Assembly (NCBI GenBank): GCA_015064665.1
Contig: SVRU01000077.1
Coordinates: 1-13,284, forward strand
Length of the DNA: 13,284 nucleotides
Source of the DNA: Oscillospiraceae bacterium
GTDB lineage: Bacteria > Bacillota_A > Clostridia > Oscillospirales > CAG-272
Direction of reading: 5' to 3'
The notes under the pieces were generated by a model, which was given only the letters and a program-made list of their open reading frames with translations, had not been told where the DNA came from and did no database searches. Positions 6,658 to 13,284 of the stretch are shown piece by piece. Made by a program: the position numbers and the translations under genes. Every line of letters starts with the position of its first letter. Positions within the stretch are counted from its first letter, which is position 1.

Positions 6658-7725
6658 ATGGCTGAATCAACGGTAATATATAAATGTCCGAACTGTGACG
6701 CAGGTCTTTTGTTTGATGCGCAAAAGCAGAAATTTATATGCGAATTCTGTATATCCGAATTTACCGAAGCCGAGCTTGCAGATACCGATTCTGCAGAACG
6801 CGCAGAGCGCGCGGAACGGGAAAACGCCGAATTCGCAGGCGAGATAAACGAATATAATTGTCCGAGCTGCGGCGCGGAAATTATAACCGACAAATCAACC
6901 GTTGCATCATTTTGCTATTACTGTCACAATCCCGTCGTTCTCTCGGACAGAGTTTCGGGTGTGTTTAAGCCTAATAAGGTAATTCCTTTTGCTTTTGACA
7001 AAAAGGAAGCGGTAGATATATTTCTCCGTTATATAAAGAAAAAGAAATTTTTACCGCGCGATTACTTTACCGCCGACAACGCAGAGAAAATATCCGGAAT
7101 ATACTATCCCTTCTGGGTTACCGACGCAGATACCAAGGCAAAGCTAGAAACGCTTGCCCACAAGGTCAGAAAGTGGCGTGCAGGGAACTATCGATATACC
7201 GAAATTTCGGATTTCTTTGTCAAAAGAAGCGGAGATATTCACTTTGAGGATATAACCACCTCGGCGATATCCGAGGATGATAAACGGATGCTTGAGGGAA
7301 TTCTCCCATATCCTATGGATGCCTACCGTGATTTTCAGATGCCGTATCTTCTCGGCTACGCGGCAAAGAAAAGAGATATTGAGCGCGATTCGCTTTCGGC
7401 AGAGGTGCGTGACAGAATGCATTTCTATGCAAAGACCATTCTCGAAAGAACAGTCACGGGTTACTCAAGCGTTGATTCGCCAACCGTCGGTATAAATATA
7501 AAATCAAGCCATTGGGAATACTCTCTTTTGCCTATCTGGATTCTCACCTATCGAAAAAAGGGAAGAAAAAAAGACAAAGTATATACTTATGCCATGAACG
7601 GCCATACAGGAAAGATATACGGAGAGCTTCCAATCAGCATACCGAAGCTTGCACTTCTTTTCGGAGCTGTTGCGGGCATTCTCGCTGTGTTATTCACTCT
7701 TTGCGGGAGGTTTCTTTTGATATGA
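6658..7725 (+). CDS. YdjG-like protein: two zinc ribbons and a C-terminal membrane anchor
   Basis: The 355-residue protein has a first TFIIB-type zinc ribbon with C10, C13, C28 and C31, then an Ala/Glu/Arg-rich helical linker (38-60), a second ribbon with C68, C71, C86 and C89, and a conserved-looking body (about 95-325) with 'IYYPFWVTDADT' and 'HWEYSLLPIWILTY'. One membrane helix (about 331-354) lies at the extreme C-terminus, so the protein is tail-anchored with ribbons and body in the cytoplasm. This architecture matches B. subtilis YdjG, which with YdjH is needed to place the SPFH protein YdjI at the membrane. It begins 3 bases after the SPFH stop with a weak GGAAAG-like ribosome site and overlaps the next gene by ATGA. 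A likely job is the membrane dock for the SPFH protein (inference). The family call is fairly sure; the gene symbol is withheld because orthology is untested. Confidence 0.85.
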   Translation: MAESTVIYKCPNCDAGLLFDAQKQKFICEFCISEFTEAELADTDSAERAERAERENAEFAGEINEYNCPSCGAEIITDKSTVASFCYYCHNPVVLSDRVSGVFKPNKVIPFAFDKKEAVDIFLRYIKKKKFLPRDYFTADNAEKISGIYYPFWVTDADTKAKLETLAHKVRKWRAGNYRYTEISDFFVKRSGDIHFEDITTSAISEDDKRMLEGILPYPMDAYRDFQMPYLLGYAAKKRDIERDSLSAEVRDRMHFYAKTILERTVTGYSSVDSPTVGINIKSSHWEYSLLPIWILTYRKKGRKKDKVYTYAMNGHTGKIYGELPISIPKLALLFGAVAGILAVLFTLCGRFLLI

Positions 7726-8447
7726 AAATAAAAAGAATATTTCCTCTTGTCGTGATACTTTTTGCTCTCTTGTCTTTTATGCACGTATCCGTGTTCGCTT
7801 ACGGTTACGAAAGAGTATATGACCGCGCAGATCTTATTTCGGATGAGGATGAGTTGGAAGCTGTCCTCGTCGGTTTTGAAGAAAGAACGGGCGTTAAATT
7901 TCGGGTAATTTCTACCCATGACGAATATTTTGCGCTCAGCGAGATAGGTTTAAACTCGGGCGAGAGTGCAATAATTCTCGAGCTTATAAAAAGCGGCGGC
8001 ACGTATTATTATGAATTTTATACATACGGAAGCGCGAATGCGGAAATATTAGATTCCGAGGTGAATAGGATCCTTGACGATCCCGACGTATACGACAATC
8101 TCAAAAGCGGAAATTTCACACCTGGTATCAAAGAGGTTTCCAAACTTGCCGAAAGGGCTTACAGCGGAAATCTGCAAGAGCCGTTATGGAAAACCGTCGT
8201 TATTTCTCTTGTGTTTGCCTTTATAATAGGCGGCATAGCCGTTGTTTGTGTTGTTGCAAAATATAAGCGCAAGCAGAAAGCGCCCTCATATCCGCTTGAT
8301 AAATATACAAGTCTGATACTTGACCCGCTTGACAGAAGAGATGAGTTTATGGGCAGCCGTATTATCAAAACGCGGGTAAATAGCTCGTCAGGCGGCTCGG
8401 GCGGTTCGCGCGGAGGTTCGCGCGGCGGAAGCCGAGGAAGAAGATAG
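7722..8447 (+). CDS. YdjH-like TPM-domain membrane protein with Arg/Gly-rich tail
   Basis: The start is the ATG at 7722, which overlaps the previous stop (ATGA) and follows GGGAGG at 7705-7710; the frame is open further upstream to 7512, but that part overlaps the previous gene and is not protein-like. The product is 241 residues. A signal peptide (1-26, cleavage likely after VFA) precedes a TPM-like domain (30-148) beginning '[19 protein letters not shown]' with '[13 protein letters not shown]'. A membrane helix (158-179) is followed by a basic cytoplasmic segment and a Gly/Ser/Arg tail (221-241). The TPM domain therefore lies outside and the tail inside. The layout matches B. subtilis YdjH, a partner of YdjG in recruiting YdjI. 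Retention of the signal peptide as a second helix cannot be excluded. uvrB follows after 23 bases. Confidence 0.83.
   Translation: MKIKRIFPLVVILFALLSFMHVSVFAYGYERVYDRADLISDEDELEAVLVGFEERTGVKFRVISTHDEYFALSEIGLNSGESAIILELIKSGGTYYYEFYTYGSANAEILDSEVNRILDDPDVYDNLKSGNFTPGIKEVSKLAERAYSGNLQEPLWKTVVISLVFAFIIGGIAVVCVVAKYKRKQKAPSYPLDKYTSLILDPLDRRDEFMGSRIIKTRVNSSSGGSGGSRGGSRGGSRGRR
8382..8444 (+). repeat. SGG/SRGG repeat tail of the YdjH-like protein
   Basis: Residues 221-241 read as SGG/SRGG units ending RGRR. The DNA repeats ggttcgcgcgga-type units. Gly-rich C-terminal tails are common in TPM proteins, but the regular arginines make this one positively charged and flexible, able to contact phospholipid heads, nucleic acid or the SPFH protein. 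Confidence 0.7.
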
Positions 8448-8470
8448 AAAACAAAAAGGGGGCGCGGCGA

Positions 8471-10426
8471 ATGGAAGAGCGCAAATTCATTCTTAAAAGT
8501 GAATATCAGCCGACGGGCGACCAGCCCGAAGCAATTCGTGCCCTTGTTGATGGAATAGAGGCGGGTGAGCGCGCGCAGACTCTTGTCGGAGTTACGGGCT
8601 CGGGAAAGACCTTTACCATGGCGAATGTCATTGCAAAGCTTAACCGTCCGACTCTTGTACTTGCTCATAACAAAACTCTTGCGGCACAGCTCTGTACCGA
8701 GTTCCGTTCCTTTTTTCCCGAAAATGCCGTAGAGTATTTCGTGTCTTATTACGACTACTATCAGCCCGAGGCGTATATTCCCGGCAAGGATATGTATATC
8801 GAAAAGGATGCTTTAATAAACGAAGAAATAGATATGCTCCGTCACAGCGCGACCTCTGCACTTTTTGAACGCCGTGACGTTATTATCGTTGCGTCGGTTT
8901 CGTGTATTTATTCTCTTGGCGACCCTCTCGAATACGAGAGTCTGCTCGTTGCCGTGCGTCCGGGTATGGAAATGTCGCGCGACGAGCTTGTGCGCCGTCT
9001 TGTTTCGATAAGCTACGAGCGCAACGATATGAATTTTATACGTAATAAATTCAGAGTAAAGGGTGACGTGGTAGAGATTTTTCCCGCATCAAGCACCGAT
9101 AAAGCCATTCGCGTTGAATTTTTCGGCGACGAGATTGACAGAGTTTCAAAAATCAATACCCTGACGGGCGACGTACTTGAGGTGCTTTCGTACGCCGCTA
9201 TTTTCCCCGCGACTCACTACGCCGTATCCGACGAAAGAAGAGAAGCGGCGCTTCTTGAAATAGAGGCGGAAATGCGCGACAGAGTAAAGTTCTTTAAGGA
9301 ACAGAACAAGCCCATAGAAGCGCAAAGAATCGAGGAGAGAACGAAATACGACCTCGAAATGCTGAGAGAGGTGGGATTCTGCTCCGGAGTTGAAAACTAT
9401 TCCAGAGTTCTCGCAGGGCGTCCCGAGGGGTCGACCCCGTTCACTCTTCTTGATTATTTTCCCGATGATTTTATTATATTTATTGACGAATCGCACGTAA
9501 CTCTGCCGCAGGTGCGCGGAATGAGCGGCGGTGACTATGCAAGAAAAAAGAACCTCGTCGAATTCGGATTCCGTCTGCCGTCGGCTTTTGATAACAGACC
9601 GCTTTTCTTCGACGAATTTGAAGAAAAAATCAGACAGACCGTCTTTGTCAGCGCTACACCCGGAGATTACGAAAAGAATGAATCTTCAAGTCTTGTAGAG
9701 CAGCTTATAAGACCTACGGGGCTTATCGACCCCGAGGTCACCGTCAAACCTATCGAGGGGCAGGTAGATGACCTTATCGGCGAGATTCGCACGGTTGTCA
9801 AAAGAGGCGAAAAGGTTCTCGTTACAACCATGACCAAGCACATGGCAGAGGATCTTACCGATTATCTTCTTACGCATAATATAAAAGTGAAATATATTCA
9901 TCATCAGGTCGAAACGATTGAACGTATGCAGATAATACGCGATCTCCGTCTTGGTGAATTTGACGTTTTGGTAGGTATCAACCTTCTTCGTGAGGGACTT
10001 GATATACCCGAGGTATCGCTTGTTGCAATACTTGATGCCGACAAGGAGGGATTCCTTCGAAGCGAAACCTCGCTTATTCAGACTATAGGCCGCGCGGCTC
10101 GAAATATTAACGGCCGCGTCGTTATGTACGCCGACAGGATAACGGGCTCTATGCGCGGAGCGATAGACGAAACCAACCGCCGCCGCGAGATTCAGATGCG
10201 TTATAACGAGGAGCACGGAATAACACCCGAGGGTGTAAAGAAAAAGGTTGCCGATATAATAGAAATCGGCAAAAAGCAGAAGTCCGAAAAGGATAAAAAG
10301 CTTACCAAGCTCGAACGCGAGCGCAAAATAGAGCAGCTTACCGCGGAAATGCGCGAGGCTGCAAGAACTCTTGAATTTGAAAAGGCGGCTTATCTGCGCG
10401 ATAAAATTAAGGAATTAAAAGGGTAA
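8471..10426 (+). CDS. uvrB: UvrABC system protein B (excision nuclease damage-verification helicase)
   Basis: UvrB is loaded by UvrA at DNA damage, verifies it and recruits UvrC for incision. This 651-residue protein is full length. Walker A GVTGSGKT is at 40-47, and the damage-probing beta-hairpin region '[12 protein letters not shown]' is at 93-104. The DEAD-like Walker B is FIDESH at 337-342, followed by '[17 protein letters not shown]', where MYNGD is more usual than MSGGD. Helicase motifs V and VI are '[14 protein letters not shown]' (501-514) and 'QTIGRAARN' (537-545). The C-terminal UVR motif that contacts UvrC is at about 615-650. AAGGGGG at 8456-8462 lies 8 bases before the ATG. uvrA follows after 5 bases, so the two are certainly co-translated. 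I saw no LexA/DinR-type box just upstream. Confidence 0.98.
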   Translation: MEERKFILKSEYQPTGDQPEAIRALVDGIEAGERAQTLVGVTGSGKTFTMANVIAKLNRPTLVLAHNKTLAAQLCTEFRSFFPENAVEYFVSYYDYYQPEAYIPGKDMYIEKDALINEEIDMLRHSATSALFERRDVIIVASVSCIYSLGDPLEYESLLVAVRPGMEMSRDELVRRLVSISYERNDMNFIRNKFRVKGDVVEIFPASSTDKAIRVEFFGDEIDRVSKINTLTGDVLEVLSYAAIFPATHYAVSDERREAALLEIEAEMRDRVKFFKEQNKPIEAQRIEERTKYDLEMLREVGFCSGVENYSRVLAGRPEGSTPFTLLDYFPDDFIIFIDESHVTLPQVRGMSGGDYARKKNLVEFGFRLPSAFDNRPLFFDEFEEKIRQTVFVSATPGDYEKNESSSLVEQLIRPTGLIDPEVTVKPIEGQVDDLIGEIRTVVKRGEKVLVTTMTKHMAEDLTDYLLTHNIKVKYIHHQVETIERMQIIRDLRLGEFDVLVGINLLREGLDIPEVSLVAILDADKEGFLRSETSLIQTIGRAARNINGRVVMYADRITGSMRGAIDETNRRREIQMRYNEEHGITPEGVKKKVADIIEIGKKQKSEKDKKLTKLERERKIEQLTAEMREAARTLEFEKAAYLRDKIKELKG

Positions 10427-10431
10427 AAGCA

Positions 10432-13256
10432 ATGTCGAAAAATATTGTCATAAAAGGTGCAAGGGTTAATAACCTTAAAAACATAGACGTCACGATACCG
10501 CGCGATAAGCTGGTCGTGCTTACGGGTCTTTCCGGAAGCGGCAAATCATCTTTGGCATTCGACACGCTTTACGCAGAGGGGCACAGACGCTTCGTCGAGA
10601 GCCTTTCGTCCTACGCGCGTATGTTCCTCGGTCAGATGGACAAGCCCGAGGTCGACCTCATAGAAGGACTTTCGCCGTCAATTTCAATTGACCAAAAAAC
10701 AACCTCGAAAAACCCCCGTTCTACAGTAGGAACGGTTACCGAAATATACGATTATCTCCGCCTTTTGTACGCGAGAATAGGAATTCCGCATTGCCCGATT
10801 TGCAGAAAAGAAATAAGACAGCAAACGCTTGATCAGATAGTTGACAGAATTCTTGCGCTCCCCGAGGGCACTCGTTTTATGGTTCTTGCGCCGGTTGTAA
10901 GAGCGCAAAAGGGAATGCATGAAAAGGTTTTTGCCGACGCGCGCAAAAGCGGCTTTGCAAGAGTACGCGTTGACGGAAATATGTATGATTTGAGCGAAGA
11001 AATAAAGCTCGATAAAAACGTTAAGCACAACGTTGATATAGTTGTCGACCGTCTCGTATTGAAGTCTGACATGCGTTCGCGCCTTTCGGATTCGGTTGAC
11101 GGCGCGCTTAAAGCGTCGGACGGAAGAGTCACCGTTGTTACTGTCCCGCGCGAAGGAGATGGCGAGGAGTATGAATTTTCTCAGAAATACGCTTGCGAGG
11201 AGCACGGAATCAGCTTTCCCGAGCTTGAGCCGAGAATGTTTTCCTTTAACAATCCGATAGGCGCTTGCCCAAAATGCGCAGGCATCGGAAATATGCAGAT
11301 GGTTTCGGTTAAAAAGGTGCTGGCGCATCCCGAGCTTTCTCTGCGAGACGGAGCTATTGCCGCAAACGGATTTAAAACCATGACCGAGGACTCTTGGACG
11401 GGACCTCTAATCGCCGCCGTCGGCGAGGAGATGGGATTTACTCTCGATACTCCCGTATGCGAATTTTCCGACGAGGCGTTCAACGCCCTTATGTACGGTA
11501 CGGGTGATAAAAAATATAACGTCGTAAGATACTTTGGCGGTGAGGGAAGAGAGCAGGTCACCGGCTTTGACGGAATTATTCACATCATCGAAAAACGCAT
11601 GAAAATGAAATTCGGCGATTACTATCAGGAGTTTGTCGAGGACGTTGATTGCCCGAGCTGCCGCGGCAGAAGGCTATCGGATATGGTTCTCGGCGTTACC
11701 GTCGGCGGACTCAATATAGATGAAATATGCCATCTTTCGATTGATAAGATGCTTGAGTTTGTCAACGGACTTGAGCTTGGTGAAAGCGAGGCAAAAATCG
11801 CCAAAGAGATAATAAAAGAGATAAAAGCAAGATTGAATTTTCTTATAAGAGTCGGTCTTGATTATCTCAATTTGGCTAGAAGCGCAGGAACTCTTTCGGG
11901 CGGCGAGGCGCAGAGAATACGCCTTGCAACTCAGATTGGCTCGGCGCTTACGGGCGTTTTGTATATCCTTGACGAGCCTAGCATAGGACTTCATCAGCGC
12001 GATAACGGAAAGCTTATAGGAACGCTTAAAAATCTGCGCGATCTCGGCAACAGCGTTATAGTCGTTGAACACGACGAGGACACCATGCGCGAAGCGGACT
12101 TCATAGTAGATATAGGGCCGGGCGCGGGAATTCACGGTGGAAAGGTCGTTGCGGTCGGCACGCCCGATGAGGTTGCCGCAAACAAATCTTCGATTACGGG
12201 CGATTATCTTGCGGGCAGAAGAAGGATTGAGATTCCCAAAAAGCGAAGAGAGGGAAGCGGAGAGTACCTTCATATAATCGGAGCAGAGGAAAACAATCTT
12301 AAACGTGTAAACGTCGATATTCCTCTCGGCAAATTCGTTGCAGTAACCGGCGTATCCGGCAGTGGAAAATCCTCGCTTGTAAATTCTATTCTTTACAGAA
12401 CCCTTGCAAGAGACCTTAACAGAGCGGTCACCTATCCCGGCAAGGTTGAGAAAATCACGGGTCTTGAGCATCTTGACAAGGTTATAGCTATCGACCAGAG
12501 CCCTATCGGCAGAACTCCGCGCTCTAACCCCGCAACATATACCGGTCTTTTCACCGATATCAGAAATCTCTTTGCAAAAACCAAGGACGCCAAGGCAAAG
12601 GGCTACGACGCGGGCAGATTCTCCTTTAATATACGCGGCGGAAGATGCGAGGCGTGCGAGGGTGACGGCGTAAAATGCATAGAAATGAACTTTTTGCCCG
12701 ACGTTTACGTTAAATGCGACGTGTGCAAGGGTAAAAGATACAACAGAGATACCCTTGACGTAAAATATAAGGATAAAAATATATATGACATTTTAGAGAT
12801 GTCGGTGGAAGAGGGAATTGAGTTTTTTGACGGAATTCCTCAGCTTCAGAGAAAACTTCAGACGCTCTTTGACGTCGGACTGGGCTATATAAAAATCGGT
12901 CAATCCTCAACCACGCTTTCGGGCGGAGAGGCGCAAAGAGTTAAGCTTGCGACCGAGCTTTCAAAACGCTCAACCGGCAAGACAATCTATATTCTCGACG
13001 AGCCGACGACAGGACTTCATTCCGAGGACGTGGCAAAGCTTATAACAATTCTTCAAAGACTTCCGACGGAGGCAATACCGTTGTCGTTATTGAGCATAAT
13101 CTTGACCTTATAAAGACGGCAGACCATGTAATTGACCTGGGACCCGAAGGGGGCGACAGCGGAGGAACCGTCGTTGCGGTGGGAACGCCCGAAGAGGTTG
13201 CGGAGGTTCCCGGCTCGTATACGGGCGCATTCCTCAAAGAAAAATTAAAATTATAA
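10432..13256 (+). CDS. uvrA: UvrABC system protein A, with an apparent one-base frameshift near the 3' end
   Basis: UvrA is the dimeric ABC-type ATPase that finds DNA damage and loads UvrB. The uninterrupted frame gives 893 residues ending at 13113. At residue 877 (near base 13062) the frame breaks and the expected C-terminus, with the H-loop [12 protein letters not shown] and '[18 protein letters not shown]', continues in the -1 frame to TAA at 13254-13256; the repaired protein is 941 residues, the normal size. Seen: Walker A at 32-40 and 640-648, signatures LSGGEAQR at 488-495 and 829-836, Walker B 'YILDEPS' at 511-517 and 'YILDEPT' at 853-859. First zinc module: C255, H258, C279, C282, with His where Cys is common. 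Second: C739, C742, C762, C765. As written, the product would lack the second H-loop and probably fail. The start is set by AAAAGGG at 10417-10423, next to the uvrB stop. Confidence 0.95.
13060..13065 (+). other. Frameshift site in uvrA
   Basis: Codons CTT (13060-13062) CCG (13063-13065) carry the frame into 16 unrelated residues and a stop at 13111-13113. Reading TCC from 13062 restores the conserved UvrA C-terminus, so one base, most simply a T, seems missing between 13060 and 13064. There is no long homopolymer and no slippery heptamer. Confidence 0.85.
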
Positions 13257-13269
13257 TGGAGATAAAAAG

Positions 13270-13284
13270 ATGCAGGTAAGAATC
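13270..13284 (+). CDS. Start of the next gene, cut by the window end
   Basis: ATG at 13270 begins MQVRI and runs off the edge. GGAGA at 13258-13262, 7 bases upstream, is a good ribosome site, and the ATG lies 13 bases after the frameshift-corrected uvrA stop. This supports 13256 as the true end of uvrA and another operon member downstream. Five residues are too few for identification. Confidence 0.5.

Noticed and set aside
6300..6893. 197-codon minus-strand frame with repeated EQN-like motifs
   Set aside because: The repetition is the antisense image of the zinc-ribbon repeats, and the frame crosses the junction of two well-supported + strand genes.
7512..7721. Upstream open extension (70 codons) of the YdjH-like frame
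   Set aside because: It overlaps the preceding gene out of frame, has no protein-like pattern, and the ATG at 7722 has an ATGA overlap, a ribosome site and a signal peptide.
9427..9438. 12-base palindrome GGGGTCGACCCC inside uvrB
   Set aside because: It encodes ordinary conserved UvrB residues and has no second copy or regulatory position.
11674..12471. 265-codon open frame on the minus strand
   Set aside because: It lies wholly opposite the conserved uvrA coding sequence and has no recognisable domain; it is a shadow.
13055..13070. Programmed ribosomal frameshift in uvrA
   Set aside because: There is no slippery heptamer and no clear downstream structure, and UvrA is not known to use frameshifting; error or mutation is simpler.
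1..13284. tRNA, rRNA, CRISPR array, insertion sequence or riboswitch
   Set aside because: Reading by eye gave no cloverleaf, repeat-spacer array, transposase or long structured leader; the only gap above 100 bases is 1380-1659, explained by a terminator and a promoter.

Overview
The window looks like a chromosomal segment of a Bacillota bacterium, most likely an uncultured member of class Clostridia (inference). The reasons are strong AGGAG-type ribosome binding sites, tightly packed co-directional genes, a clostridial-style RHS tip, and a cassette resembling Bacillus ydjGHI. I cannot name a genus. Every gene I accept is on the + strand.

Region 1 (1-1379) is the 3' end of an RHS-repeat polymorphic toxin gene that enters from the left edge. 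Its C-terminal toxin tip resembles DUF4329, a JAB/JAMM-like fold, and it is followed at once by a small membrane-anchored protein that is probably its immunity protein. These two genes are visibly richer in A+T than the rest, as expected of exchangeable toxin/immunity tips.

Region 2 (1380-1659) is non-coding. It holds a Rho-independent terminator (1521-1562) and a perfect-consensus sigma-A type promoter (TTGACA, 17 bases, TATAAT; 1594-1622) with a small inverted repeat over the -10 box.

Region 3 (1660-13256) is one long run of nine genes with gaps of 24 bases or less and no internal terminator that I can see. The order is: an archaeal-type cytidylate-kinase-like protein with an extra C-terminal domain, argS, a yebC-family gene, a small two-helix membrane protein, three genes resembling Bacillus subtilis ydjI, ydjG and ydjH (SPFH protein with zinc ribbons, zinc-ribbon tail-anchored membrane protein, TPM-like secreted-domain membrane protein), then uvrB and uvrA. 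A tenth gene begins at 13270 and leaves the window.

The most interesting part is 5013-8447. It looks like a membrane-stress platform of the PspA-YdjGHI type but without an adjacent PspA gene. It has a triple zinc-ribbon tail on the SPFH protein and a fourth, unrecognised membrane protein at its head. It sits between translation genes and the nucleotide-excision-repair pair uvrBA. The uvrA reading frame is broken near its 3' end by an apparent one-base deletion. The lost C-terminus is intact in the neighbouring frame, so this is either a sequence error or a recent mutation.
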